64,000 nt of DNA from Rhodanobacteraceae bacterium (GTDB taxonomy: Bacteria > Pseudomonadota > Gammaproteobacteria > Xanthomonadales > Ahniellaceae), in contig JADJFT010000009.1 in assembly GCA_016708465.1 (NCBI GenBank), positions 1 to 64,000 of the forward strand. Reading direction: 5' to 3'. Below, in pieces: positions 55,758-64,000 of the stretch. Both the position numbers and the translations under genes were made by a program. The stretch's first letter is position 1. Each line of letters starts with the position of its first letter. The notes below the pieces were generated by a model. The model made no database searches, had not been told where the DNA came from, and saw only the letters and a program-made list of their open reading frames with translations.

Positions 55758-57529
55758 GGCGTCGACGCGGGTTCGGCGACCAAGCGCAAGGCGGTGGCCG
55801 GCTGCGGTACGCCATCGACGAAACGGTAAAATTGCGGTAGCCGCCGAATTCGACCGAACGCATCGGACAACAGCAACCCGCTGGCGCCGTCGATATAGCG
55901 TCCTGGTTTGGCCCTCAGGAAGTCGAGGTAGGGCAGCAATTGGTAGGCGTCGAGGCCGAAAGCAAACAGGCGCGGGCTGTTCGCTGCGCTCGTGAGATCG
56001 CGCGCCAGTTCGCCGCGTGCTGGCAGCCCGACCGCAGCAGCATGCGTCCATGGCGCATCCATGAACACGAGTCCGTCGAGGTCCTTGTCCTGCAGGGCCT
56101 GAACCGCTCCGCTGTAAACGTGTGAAGTGGCGACGATCGGCAGGTTGAGGAAGTCCGCCGCACGCAATTGCGGCATCAGCAAGCGCGCAGTCGATGGCCG
56201 TAATGCGAGAAAGATGCCATCGGCCTTGCGCGTCTCCGGCGCGTTGCCGGGCGCGCCGATCAGTGCGACTAGCGACTCGGCAAAATCGACATCGCTGTCA
56301 CGCAACATGCGACGACCGCTGATCGAGCCACCTAACGCACGCAGTTGCGCGTCCAGCGTCGCCATCGCGCGTTCACTCCAGTCTTCGTTGGTGCCAAATA
56401 CCGCGATGCGTGTTGCGCCTTCGGCGACAAGGCGCTCCGCTGCCAGTGCGGCTTCCTCCTCGGGTAACAAACCGAAGTGGAAACTGCTTTCAGTCGCGAT
56501 CGTTTTGGGTTCCGGGTAGTTCAAGGTCAGCAGTGGCACGCGACCATCACTGGCTTCAAGCACCGCATCAACCTGATCACGTTCAACCGGACCGAGTACC
56601 GCATCGACGCCATCGTTCAGCGCGAGTTGATAGGCATCGAGCGCACTGCGTCGCGTGCTACCGGCATCGTAGACTTGTAGCGAGCTGGCGGCCGCGAGTT
56701 GATAGTGCATGCTCATCACCCCATCGAGGATGGCCCGGCCCGCCGCTGCGTAGTCGCCGTGGACCGGCAGCAGTAGCGCGAGTTTGCGTACCGGTTTGAA
56801 GCCTTCTCGGCGCATCCGACCATCACTGCCCGCCATCATCGTGCCGACCGCTTCAGTGGCCGCGATCGGTGCGCGTGCCGGCGGCTCGCCAGTGACTCGC
56901 AGTGCCTGCTCCAACCAAGGTCGCGCGGCGTCATCCGCGGCCAGCGCCAGCAGATCGGTGCGCAGAACTTCAGGTTTTTGCACCGTGATCATCTCCAACA
57001 GCTCACGTTGCGCATCGCGGCGTTCGGATTCCGGCAACACGGCAATCAGTCGCAGCCGCGTGCGGGCGGCTGGCAAGTAACGGCCTTCGGCAGCGAACGC
57101 GCGGGCTTGCAGTTCCAGCCAACGCTCGCGCACTGTGGCGGGAATGCGTGCATCGTCAACCGCGAGGAGCGCCGAGGCGCGTGCGGCTTGCTGCTGCGAC
57201 AGCGCAATCTCTGCGGCCAGCAGATCGAAGCGCAGGTTTTGTCCGGCGTCGAGATTTTTTCGCTTGATCTCGCCGAGCAAGCGCGCGACCGCGTCCAGTT
57301 CGGCCTCCTCACGCCAGGCTTCGGCAGCGCGCAGCCGGTAATAGTCACGCAAGCCTCGCTTCTCGTTGGCGAGGCGTTCGAATTCAGTACCAGCGGCACG
57401 ATAGTCGCCGGCGTCGATGCGTTCGCGCGCGTCGGTCTCCTGCGACTGGTCGGGCGCCGGCGGCGCGGTCTGACACGCGGAAAGCAGCAGCGCGGTCAGC
57501 GCGATACAGATCGGCAGCAAACGGGGCAT
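55754..57529 (-). CDS. lpoA: Penicillin-binding protein activator LpoA
   Basis: 591 residues from ATG 57529. An outer-membrane lipoprotein that activates the peptidoglycan synthase PBP1a. Lipobox LLLSAC follows a signal peptide. A TPR-like helical N-terminal domain (about 30-270) and a periplasmic-binding-protein-like C-terminal domain (about 285-585; LALLLPVHGDYAAAGRAILDGVMSM) give the LpoA layout. It is divergent from rsmI, with the two starts 47 bp apart. An antisense extension of its frame through rsmI is not coding. Confidence 0.92.
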   Translation of the reverse strand: MPRLLPICIALTALLLSACQTAPPAPDQSQETDARERIDAGDYRAAGTEFERLANEKRGLRDYYRLRAAEAWREEAELDAVARLLGEIKRKNLDAGQNLRFDLLAAEIALSQQQAARASALLAVDDARIPATVRERWLELQARAFAAEGRYLPAARTRLRLIAVLPESERRDAQRELLEMITVQKPEVLRTDLLALAADDAARPWLEQALRVTGEPPARAPIAATEAVGTMMAGSDGRMRREGFKPVRKLALLLPVHGDYAAAGRAILDGVMSMHYQLAAASSLQVYDAGSTRRSALDAYQLALNDGVDAVLGPVERDQVDAVLEASDGRVPLLTLNYPEPKTIATESSFHFGLLPEEEAALAAERLVAEGATRIAVFGTNEDWSERAMATLDAQLRALGGSISGRRMLRDSDVDFAESLVALIGAPGNAPETRKADGIFLALRPSTARLLMPQLRAADFLNLPIVATSHVYSGAVQALQDKDLDGLVFMDAPWTHAAAVGLPARGELARDLTSAANSPRLFAFGLDAYQLLPYLDFLRAKPGRYIDGASGLLLSDAFGRIRRLPQFYRFVDGVPQPATALRLVAEPASTP

Positions 57530-57575
57530 GCGCAGGCTCGCAATTGGGAGGCAAGGCCGCGATGATAGCGAAGCC

Positions 57576-58430
57576 ATGTCATCGAACGCGCCCCGCGAGC
57601 CCGGTTGCCTGTATGTGGTCGCGACGCCGATCGGGCACCGCGACGACTTGTCTGCGCGCGCGATCGCGACGCTGAAGCGAGCTGATCGCATTGCCTGCGA
57701 GGACACCCGCCACAGCGCGCCCCTGCTGGCATCGATCGGTGCGGCAGCGCCGACGGTGGCGTTGCACGAACACAACGAAGCGCAGGCGGCGACCAAACTG
57801 GTTGAGCGCATGTGCGCCGGCGAGCATATCGCGCTGATATCGGATGCCGGCACGCCACTGGTCAGCGATCCCGGGTATCGGCTGGTGCAGGCGGCCATCG
57901 CCGCAGGACTGCGCGTGGTGCCGATTCCAGGGGCGAGCGCGCCGATCGCCGCCTTGTCGGTATCCGGTTTGGCCAGCGACCACTTCAGTTTTGAGGGATT
58001 TTTGCCGACCAAATCCGGCGCACGCCGTGAGGTGTTCGCGGCCTTGGTCGATGCCACGCGGACGCTGATTTTTTTTGAGGCCAAGCACCGTATCGTCGAT
58101 TCACTGGCCGACGCGGTTTCAGTGTTCGGTGGCGAGCGTCGCGCTGCGATCGGGCGTGAACTGACCAAACTGCATGAAACCATTTTGCGCGGCACGCTGG
58201 CCGAACTGCAGGCGCGCGTTGATGCCGACCCTGAGCAGCGACTCGGCGAGTTCGTACTGATGGTCGCTGGCGCCGAGCGCACTGAAGTCGAGGCGCGGCG
58301 TGTCACTGACGCAATCGTGCTGGCGCAGCGGCTGGCCACGGAAATGTCCGCGAGTCGAGCGGCAAAACTCGCTGCTGAGATCAGCGGTACGTCGAAGAAC
58401 ATGTTGTACCGTGCATTGACCGACCTATGA
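57576..58430 (+). CDS. rsmI: 16S rRNA (cytidine(1402)-2'-O)-methyltransferase RsmI
   Basis: 284 residues. Methylates C1402 of 16S rRNA with SAM, paired with RsmH in the decoding centre. Signature VVATPIGHRDDLSARA, DRIACEDTRHS, LISDAGTPLVSDPG and PIPGASA all match. The C-terminal DLFR/SAM-like helical part ends with a Lys-rich GTSKNMLYR. Divergent from lpoA, a common order. Confidence 0.95.
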   Translation: MSSNAPREPGCLYVVATPIGHRDDLSARAIATLKRADRIACEDTRHSAPLLASIGAAAPTVALHEHNEAQAATKLVERMCAGEHIALISDAGTPLVSDPGYRLVQAAIAAGLRVVPIPGASAPIAALSVSGLASDHFSFEGFLPTKSGARREVFAALVDATRTLIFFEAKHRIVDSLADAVSVFGGERRAAIGRELTKLHETILRGTLAELQARVDADPEQRLGEFVLMVAGAERTEVEARRVTDAIVLAQRLATEMSASRAAKLAAEISGTSKNMLYRALTDL

Positions 58431-58454
58431 ATCACTTATCCCGAGAACCTTGTC

Positions 58455-59318
58455 ATGACCGATTGGTACTACGCCGACGCGAATAATCAACGCCAGGGCC
58501 CGCTGCCCGAAAGTGATCTTGCTGCGTTACACACGGGCGGAAATTTGCGTCCGGAAACGCTGGTCTGGCGCCAGGGTTTGCCGGCATGGACAGCGTGGCG
58601 CAAGGTCATGCATGAAGTTGTCGTGGGGGTACCCCAAATGCCGCCATCGGGCGAGGTGGCAGCCCAGGATTCACCGTATGCGCCACCGCGCGCGGCACTG
58701 CACGACGATGGTGCAGTAGTCACCGGCAATGTCGTCGTCTATGCCGGATTCTGGAAGCGTGTCGCCGCCAGCATTCTAGATGGCTTCGTGACCTCATTCG
58801 TGATGTGGATGCTGATGATTCCGATGTTTTTCGTGGTCGGCGCGGGTCTCGGTGATCTGGCGCAGATCAACCATGGCACCAATGTCCTGGTGACCTCGCT
58901 GTATTACCTGATCAGTATTGCCATACCGCTCTTCTACATGGCCTGGATGCACTCCTCGTCGAATCAGGCGACGCTGGGCAAGATGGCGGTCGGTATCAAG
59001 GTCGTGCGTAGCGACGGCGAGCGCATCAGTTTCCTGCGCGCCTTCGGCCGCTACTGGGGCTATATGCTGAGTTCGATGCTGCTGATGATCGGTTTGATCA
59101 TGGCCGCGTTCACTGAGCGCAAGCAGGCCTTGCACGACTTGATGTGCGACACCCTTGTCGTCGACAAATATGCTTTCACGACGCAGCCGGAATTGCAGCG
59201 CGACGAACTGGGTGGTGTTGCGGTTGCGGTGCTGGTACTCGCCGGTCTAATGGTCGTCGCCTTGTTCGTGGTGATTGCAATCGTTATCGCTGCACTTGCC
59301 GGCGGCGGTTGGCGCTAA
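58455..59318 (+). CDS. GYF-like plus RDD membrane protein
   Basis: 287 residues. N-terminal GYF_2/DUF4339-like domain (about 1-60; WYYADANNQRQGPL, Leu/Trp ladder) then a linker and an RDD membrane domain (about 95-225). The latter shows FWKRVAASILDGFV, LGKMAVGIKVVRSDGERISFLRAFGRYWGY and ALHDLMCDTLVV. A hydrophobic C-terminal segment (about 265-285) follows. Such GYF-RDD proteins are widespread but of unknown function; GYF domains bind proline-rich peptides. It follows rsmI by 24 bp. Confidence 0.82.
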   Translation: MTDWYYADANNQRQGPLPESDLAALHTGGNLRPETLVWRQGLPAWTAWRKVMHEVVVGVPQMPPSGEVAAQDSPYAPPRAALHDDGAVVTGNVVVYAGFWKRVAASILDGFVTSFVMWMLMIPMFFVVGAGLGDLAQINHGTNVLVTSLYYLISIAIPLFYMAWMHSSSNQATLGKMAVGIKVVRSDGERISFLRAFGRYWGYMLSSMLLMIGLIMAAFTERKQALHDLMCDTLVVDKYAFTTQPELQRDELGGVAVAVLVLAGLMVVALFVVIAIVIAALAGGGWR

Positions 59319-59348
59319 CTGGCGAGGCATTGCAGCGGCCACCTTGAG

Positions 59349-60611
59349 TCAGTCCGGGAATCCGCTCGGCCTTCCCGGTAGTGCCAATTGCGGCGAGCGC
59401 GGGGCATTGCGCGCGATGATGCGGCCACGACGAATCACCAGCAAGCGGTTCGCTCTCAGTCGAATCGCCTCGAACGGATCGCGTGCTTGCAGCACCACCA
59501 GATCGGCATGGCATCCGGGTGCGATGCCGTAGCCGTCGAGCCCGAGGATCTTTGCCGAGTTCGTCGTGACCGCATCGAAACACTGGCGGATCGCGGTCTG
59601 CGAAGTCATTTGCGCGACATGCACAGCCATGTGCGCAACTTCCAGCATGTCGCCGGAACCGAAGGCATACCAGGGGTCCATCACGCAGTCGTGGCCGAAG
59701 CCGACATTGACCCCGGCAGCGAGCAATTCCGGCACGCGGGTCATGCCGCGACGCTTCGGATAGGCGTCGTGGCGGCCTTGCAGGGTGATGTTGATCAGCG
59801 GATTTGCAATCGCCGCGACACCGGATTCGGCGATCAGCGGCAGCAGCTTCGAGACGTAGTAGTTATCCATCGAATGCATCGAAGTGAGATGCGACCCGGC
59901 AACACGTCCGTGCAGCCCCAGTCGAAGCGTCTCCGCCGCCAGGGTTTCGATGTGGCGCGACATCGGGTCATCGGATTCATCGCAGTGCAGGTCCACGCGC
60001 AGCCCGCGCTCGGCGGCGATTTCACACAGTCGTGTGACCGAGCGCGCACCATCGGCCATGGTGCGCTCGAAGTGCGGAATGCCGCCAACCACATCGACGC
60101 CGAGGTCGAGCGCTCGCAGCAGGTTCTTCTCGGCCGTCGCCGAGCGATACAGCCCGTCTTGCGGGAACGCGACCAACTGCAGGTCCAGATACGGGGCAAC
60201 CTGTTGCCGGACGTGCAGCAGTGCCTCGACCGCGAGCAGGCGGTCATCGCAAACGTCGACATGCGAGCGAATCGCGAGCAGGCCCTGGCTGACCGCGAGA
60301 TCACAGTAGTGCAGTGCGCGCTCGACGATCGCGTCCATCGTCAGCAACGGTTTCAGCTCGCCCCACAGCGCGATGCCTTCGAGCAGGGTGCCACTCTGGT
60401 TCACACGCGGTAGGCCATAGCTCAGCGCCGAATCGAGATGGAAATGGGCATCGACGAAGGGCGGCGTGACCAAGCGGCCGCTGACGTCGATCTCTTCGAG
60501 CGAAGTCGCGGCGAGCCTCGGCTCAACCGCCGCGATGCGGCCATCGCGAAGGCCGATGTCGATGCCATTGCGCCCATCGGGAAGGCGGGCATTGCGCAGG
60601 ATCAGGTCCAT
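59349..60611 (-). CDS. Amidohydrolase of the cytosine deaminase group
   Basis: 420 residues. Metal-dependent hydrolase with HxH motif FVDAHFHLDSAL, then RSHVDVCDD, DLHCDESDD, SHLTSMHSMDNYY and GHDCVMDPWY. This is the spacing of CodA-like cytosine/creatinine deaminases. The N- and C-terminal small beta-sandwich domains (GRLVTPPF, ADLVVLQARDPF) fit too. With mmsA and an M20 carbamoylase nearby it suggests pyrimidine or similar nitrogen scavenging. The substrate is not proven by sequence. Confidence 0.84.
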   Translation of the reverse strand: MDLILRNARLPDGRNGIDIGLRDGRIAAVEPRLAATSLEEIDVSGRLVTPPFVDAHFHLDSALSYGLPRVNQSGTLLEGIALWGELKPLLTMDAIVERALHYCDLAVSQGLLAIRSHVDVCDDRLLAVEALLHVRQQVAPYLDLQLVAFPQDGLYRSATAEKNLLRALDLGVDVVGGIPHFERTMADGARSVTRLCEIAAERGLRVDLHCDESDDPMSRHIETLAAETLRLGLHGRVAGSHLTSMHSMDNYYVSKLLPLIAESGVAAIANPLINITLQGRHDAYPKRRGMTRVPELLAAGVNVGFGHDCVMDPWYAFGSGDMLEVAHMAVHVAQMTSQTAIRQCFDAVTTNSAKILGLDGYGIAPGCHADLVVLQARDPFEAIRLRANRLLVIRRGRIIARNAPRSPQLALPGRPSGFPD

Positions 60612-60636
60612 GAAATCTCCAGGTCGTCGTCCGCCA

Positions 60637-60663
60637 TTGTAGGAGCGAGCCCGGGCTCGCGAC
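60637..60663. repeat. Single REP-like palindrome (TGTAGGAGCGAGCCCGGG type)
   Basis: A perfect 16-bp palindrome GCGAGCCCGGGCTCGC preceded by TGTAGGA. This is the pattern of short interspersed REP-like elements common in Pseudomonas and Xanthomonadales genomes. It occupies most of the gap between the amidohydrolase and the next gene. I noticed only one copy in the window. No REP transposase (RAYT) is visible. Confidence 0.7.
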
Positions 60664-60678
60664 GCCCTACTCGCAACG

Positions 60679-61317
60679 TCATGGCACCGAGCGCAGTTCC
60701 ACTTCCGCGATCATGCTGATGCGTTCCGACGTGAGCAGCACGTCGTGTTCGTCCGAGCCGAAACGTGCGGCTTCGCGACGTGCCAATTTCGTGCTGTATT
60801 CGGCCTCGTCGCGGTTGTTCACGCCGAACTGGATGTTGCCGATGCGCCATTGCCGTCCGGTCAGTTCATTGAACTCGGTGATGCGCGCCTGCGTCTGGCG
60901 GATCAGGTCGCCGTGCAGCTTCTCGGTCTCCGCCACCAGCACTGATGAGGCCACCTTGTAGTCGACTCCGGGGTTCTGGATCGCCAGTCCTTCGCTGCTG
61001 GCGAGCCGCGCACGCTCGACGAGATTCACGTTCTCGTCGCGCGGCACGCGCGCATAGCCGACGAGTTTGACGCGTTCGAATCCGGAGTCGTCGCGCGTAC
61101 GTTCGGATGATGCGGTATGCCAGTGCGCGTCGATGAAGCATTTCAGCGCTGCGCGCACCTTGGTTTCCAGCGCCGCGGTGTCGCGATCTTGTGTCGAGAT
61201 CAAGGCGACGATTTCCACCATCACGGCAATCGACGTGCGCTTCACCAACCGTTCCGCGGTCAGTCGCAAACGCAGCGTGTCTTGCACCGGCATCCACACC
61301 TGGACCTGTTCGTTCAT
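60679..61317 (-). CDS. Uncharacterised protein, 212 residues
   Basis: I do not recognise it. ATG 61317 (NEQVQVWMPVQDTLRL) is the best start; a longer frame from 61359 has a low-quality leader. No signal peptide or membrane helix. The alternating beta/helix pattern, with a helical VAETEKLHGDLIRQTQARITEF segment near the C-terminal third, faintly recalls SIMPL-type proteins. I would not assign a function. It is divergent from mmsA across about 150 bp. Confidence 0.55.
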   Translation of the reverse strand: MNEQVQVWMPVQDTLRLRLTAERLVKRTSIAVMVEIVALISTQDRDTAALETKVRAALKCFIDAHWHTASSERTRDDSGFERVKLVGYARVPRDENVNLVERARLASSEGLAIQNPGVDYKVASSVLVAETEKLHGDLIRQTQARITEFNELTGRQWRIGNIQFGVNNRDEAEYSTKLARREAARFGSDEHDVLLTSERISMIAEVELRSVP

Positions 61318-61471
61318 GGCACTACTCCGTATCCGCCGGCCCGCTGCCGGCAAGGGCATGACAGCAGATGCCGGTCTCAGGGATTGCGACTGCCGCGGAC
61401 AGGTCGCGGCACCGCTCGTTCAGCAGCCGCGCTAGTGGTAAAAGTACAGACCCGAATCAAGAAGAATGAAC

Positions 61472-62977
61472 ATGTCCGAACCCGTCCGCATTCCGCACTA
61501 CATCCATGGCCAGCGCGTGAACGGCGTTGGCGAGCGCACGTCACCGGTATTCAATCCGGCAACCGGCGAGCAAGCAGGTGTACTTGGGCTGGCGGCTCAG
61601 GTGGATGTTGACACCGCCGTCGCCTCGGCAAAATCTGCTTTTCCGGCTTGGGCGGCCACCTCGCCGTCACGGCGCGCGCGGGTCATGTTCAAGCTGCGCG
61701 AACTGATCGACACCAATGCCAGCCAACTCGCGGCGCAGATCACCGCTGAACATGGCAAGACCCATTCCGATGCGCTCGGCGAAGTCGCACGTGGACTGGA
61801 AGTGGTCGAGTTCGCATCGGGTATTCCGCAATTGCTGAAGGGTGAGTTCACCGAGAACGTCGGCGGCAATATCGATGCGCACTCGTTCCGCCAGCCGCTC
61901 GGTGTCGTTGCCGGCGTTACGCCGTTCAATTTTCCGGCGATGGTACCGCTGTGGATGGTGCCGATCGCGATAGCTTGCGGCAACTGCTTCATCCTGAAAC
62001 CGTCCGAACGCGATCCGTCGTCGTCGCTAATGCTGGCCGACTGGTTCAAACAGGCTGGGCTACCCGATGGTGTGTTCAATGTCGTGCACGGCGACAAGAC
62101 TGCGGTCGATGCGATCCTCGCGCATCCCGACATCAAGGCGGTCAGTTTCGTCGGTTCGACACCGATCGCGAAATATATTTATGAAACCGGCGCACATCAC
62201 GGCAAGCGCGTGCAGGCGCTGGGCGGCGCCAAGAACCACATGCTGGTGATGCCGGATGCCGATATGGATCAGGTTGTTGACGCCTTGATGGGTGCGGGTT
62301 ACGGCTCTGCGGGCGAGCGCTGCATGGCGATCTCGGTTGCGATCGCGATCGGTAACGACACCGCCGATGCCTTCGTCGCAAACTTGGCGCCGCGTGTGCG
62401 TGCGCTGAAGATCGGCGATGGCATGACGCCCGGCATGGACATGGGCCCGCTGATCACGCGCGAGCATCGGGCGCGCGTCAAAGGGTTTGTCGACCTAGGT
62501 GTGCAGGAAGGTGCCGAATTGGTCGTCGATGGCCGCGATCATGTCGTATCAGGCGCAGAGCAGGGGTTCTTCCTTGGCGGCTGTTTGTTCGACCGCGTGC
62601 AGCCGTCGATGCGTATCTACAAGGAAGAAATCTTCGGCCCGGTGCTATGCGTGCTGCGCGCCGAAAGTTTCGAGCAGGCACTGCAGTTGATCAACGACCA
62701 TGAGTTCGGCAATGGCACCGCGATCTTCACGCGTGACGGCGATGCCGCACACGATTTCGCGGCACGGGTGCAGGTCGGTATGGTCGGCGTGAACGTGCCG
62801 ATTCCGGTGCCGGCCGCATTCCATTCGTTCGGCGGCTGGAAGGCTTCGTTGTTTGGCGACCAGCACGTCTACGGGCCCGAAGGCGTGCGTTTCTATACCA
62901 AGCTGAAGGCCGTGGCGACACGCTGGCCGACCCGCATCCGCGGTGGCGCGCAGTTCGTGATGCCGACCAATTCGTGA
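61472..62977 (+). CDS. mmsA: CoA-acylating methylmalonate-/malonate-semialdehyde dehydrogenase
   Basis: 501 residues from ATG 61472, with AAGAAG spaced 7 bases upstream; an ATG two codons earlier is possible. It is an NAD and CoA-dependent aldehyde dehydrogenase that converts (methyl)malonate semialdehyde to propionyl- or acetyl-CoA. The catalytic Cys is in GSAGERCMAIS (about residue 284). The oxyanion-side ALGGAKNH is the MMSDH form, replacing the general-base Glu of other ALDHs. Also seen: PLGVVAGVTPFNFPAMVPLWM. Beside an M20 carbamoylase it fits the end of reductive pyrimidine catabolism or valine degradation. Confidence 0.94.
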   Translation: MSEPVRIPHYIHGQRVNGVGERTSPVFNPATGEQAGVLGLAAQVDVDTAVASAKSAFPAWAATSPSRRARVMFKLRELIDTNASQLAAQITAEHGKTHSDALGEVARGLEVVEFASGIPQLLKGEFTENVGGNIDAHSFRQPLGVVAGVTPFNFPAMVPLWMVPIAIACGNCFILKPSERDPSSSLMLADWFKQAGLPDGVFNVVHGDKTAVDAILAHPDIKAVSFVGSTPIAKYIYETGAHHGKRVQALGGAKNHMLVMPDADMDQVVDALMGAGYGSAGERCMAISVAIAIGNDTADAFVANLAPRVRALKIGDGMTPGMDMGPLITREHRARVKGFVDLGVQEGAELVVDGRDHVVSGAEQGFFLGGCLFDRVQPSMRIYKEEIFGPVLCVLRAESFEQALQLINDHEFGNGTAIFTRDGDAAHDFAARVQVGMVGVNVPIPVPAAFHSFGGWKASLFGDQHVYGPEGVRFYTKLKAVATRWPTRIRGGAQFVMPTNS

Positions 62978-63068
62978 GGACAAGGCAATGACGACGACTG
63001 TCGTTGAGGTGAAATATGCGCATCACCACTGCCAATCTTTGTCGCCATACATCGCCAGCCCGATTACT

Positions 63069-63075
63069 GGAGGAG
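63069..63075 (+). promoter_or_regulatory. Strong Shine-Dalgarno that sets the hydrolase start
   Basis: GGAGGAG, 9 bases before GTG 63085. It supports that GTG over the earlier in-frame ATG at 63016, whose leader has no family similarity. Confidence 0.75.
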
Positions 63076-63084
63076 TCAAGTCCC

Positions 63085-64000
63085 GTGAACGCCCAACTCA
63101 AAACCAATTTGTCCGCCGATCTGCGCATCAACGGCCAGCGCCTGTGGGATTCGCTGATGGAGATGGCGAAGATCGGTGCGACCGCGAAGGGTGGCGTGTG
63201 TCGTCTGGCGCTGACCGATCTCGACAAACAGGGTCGTGATCTATTCGTGCGCTGGGCGCAGGAAGCCGGATGCTCGATCAGCGTTGACCAGATGGGCAAC
63301 GTGTTCGCGCGCCGTGCGGGAAAAGACGACACGCTGACGCCGGTGGTCACCGGTTCGCATGCCGACTCACAGCCCACCGGCGGCAAGTTTGACGGCATCT
63401 ACGGTGTGCTCGGCGGGCTGGAAGTGATCCGCTCGCTGAATGACCACGGTATCGAAACCGATCGCCCAATCGAAGTGGTGGTCTGGACCAACGAAGAAGG
63501 TTCTCGATTCGCCCCGGCGATGGTTGCGTCTGGTGTGTTTGCGGGTGTGTTTACGCTCGACTACGGGCTGTCGCGTGCCGATGTGAATGGCCTGACCATG
63601 GGCCAGGAACTCGAACGCATCGGCTATGCCGGCGACCAACCCATGGGTAAGCCGATCCATGCGGCATTCGAACTGCACATCGAACAAGGCCCGATTCTGG
63701 AAGCCGAAGGCAAGACCATCGGTGTGGTCGCCCATGCTCAGGGGCAACGTTGGTACGAAGTCTAGTTCATCGGCCAAGAGTCACATGCCGGGCCGACGCC
63801 GATGCCGCGCCGCAAGGACGCACTGCTCGGCGCAGCGCGTGTGATCGATTGGGTCAATCGCGTCGGCCATGAGCACGCACCGTTCGCGTGTGCGACCGTT
63901 GGCATGATCCAGAACTATCCGAATTCGCGGAACGTGATTCCGGGGCGGGTATTTTTCACGATCGACATTCGTCATCCCGAGGATGCAGTGCTCGCCGAGA
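63085..64000 (+). CDS. M20 Zn-dependent hydrolase (N-carbamoyl-amino acid / beta-ureidopropionase type), in-frame TAG, cut by the right edge
   Basis: Partial, starting at GTG 63085. M20 family amidohydrolase, with VVTGSHADSQPTGGKFDG (metal His and Asp), WTNEEGSRFAPAM and ELHIEQGPILEAEGK. Such enzymes hydrolyse N-carbamoyl-L- or beta-amino acids and allantoate. Codon 227 (63763-63765) is TAG between QRWYEV and FIGQESHAGPTPMPRRKD, where relatives commonly have Gln or another residue. The same frame then runs to the end of the window. A single base change or read error is the simplest explanation. Together with mmsA it suggests a pyd-like pyrimidine catabolism cluster. Confidence 0.88.

Noticed and set aside
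57531..58435. Upstream extension of the lpoA frame through rsmI (would give 893 residues)
   Set aside because: The signal peptide and lipobox lie at 57529; the extra part is antisense to RsmI.
62988..63239. Short open frame between mmsA and the M20 hydrolase
   Set aside because: It overlaps the strong Shine-Dalgarno and start of the hydrolase in another frame and has no family resemblance.
25418..63765. TAG recoded as Gln across the genome
   Set aside because: ettA and ribD both end at TAG in the expected place, so TAG is a normal stop here.
1..64000. tRNA, rRNA, CRISPR arrays, insertion sequences and prophage
   Set aside because: No cloverleaf-like block, regularly spaced repeats, transposase or phage structural motif was found on reading; no computational scan was possible.

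Overview
This 64 kb window is GC-rich, densely packed chromosomal DNA from a gammaproteobacterium. The type II secretion operon runs gspE-F-G-H-I-J-K-L-M-N-D with gspD last, which is the Xanthomonas xps order. With lptF-lptG-RDD-xerD-dsbC and ribD-ribE-ribB-ribH-nusB-thiL-pgpA, this points to the Xanthomonadales (Lysobacterales), perhaps the Rhodanobacteraceae or a close relative. I see no tRNA, rRNA, CRISPR array, insertion sequence, integrase of mobile type or prophage.

Layout. 1-9.3 kb is envelope biogenesis: a broken DUF2339 membrane protein, a lipid A acyltransferase, Kdo transferase waaA, holC, pepA and the LPS exporter permeases lptF and lptG. 9.3-15.5 kb holds an RDD protein, xerD, dsbC and purL. 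15.5-27.0 kb is a membrane protein followed by the xps-type T2SS operon. 27.0-31.6 kb holds four exported products: a lipoprotein, a large surface-type protein, an Ig-like secreted protein and a parvulin. 31.6-38.1 kb is a glycan operon: a Wzm/Wzt-type ABC exporter, three glycosyltransferases (one with an N-terminal PqqD-like domain) and a methyltransferase. 38.1-44.3 kb holds another glycosyltransferase, ettA and two TPR/SPINDLY-type (GT41) glycosyltransferases. 44.4-53.1 kb is glyA, nrdR, a GNAT and the riboflavin-thiamine-nusB-pgpA run, interrupted by an antisense cNMP-binding/DUF1003 gene. 53.1-59.3 kb holds an SGNH-like secreted protein, a GlcD-type oxidase, yraN, lpoA, rsmI and a GYF/RDD membrane protein. 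59.3-64 kb looks like the edge of a pyrimidine (cytosine/beta-ureido acid) catabolism cluster: a cytosine-deaminase-like amidohydrolase, mmsA and an M20 carbamoylase running off the right edge.

How it fits together. Much of the window builds or exports cell-surface material: lipid A and Kdo (lpxL-like, waaA), LPS transport (lptFG), glycan export and decoration (wzm/wzt, glycosyltransferases), protein secretion and periplasmic folding (T2SS, dsbC, parvulin), and peptidoglycan synthase activation (lpoA).

Data quality matters here. At least 13 reading-frame lesions fall in otherwise well-conserved genes: DUF2339 three times, gspF, gspG, gspD, the surface protein, wzm, wzt twice, ettA, the ribE start and the M20 hydrolase. 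Most are one-base changes, several at short homopolymers, and two are in-frame TAG codons where Gln is expected. I read most of these as sequencing or assembly errors, not biology. All product calls rest on reading the sequence and recalling families; no database search was run.
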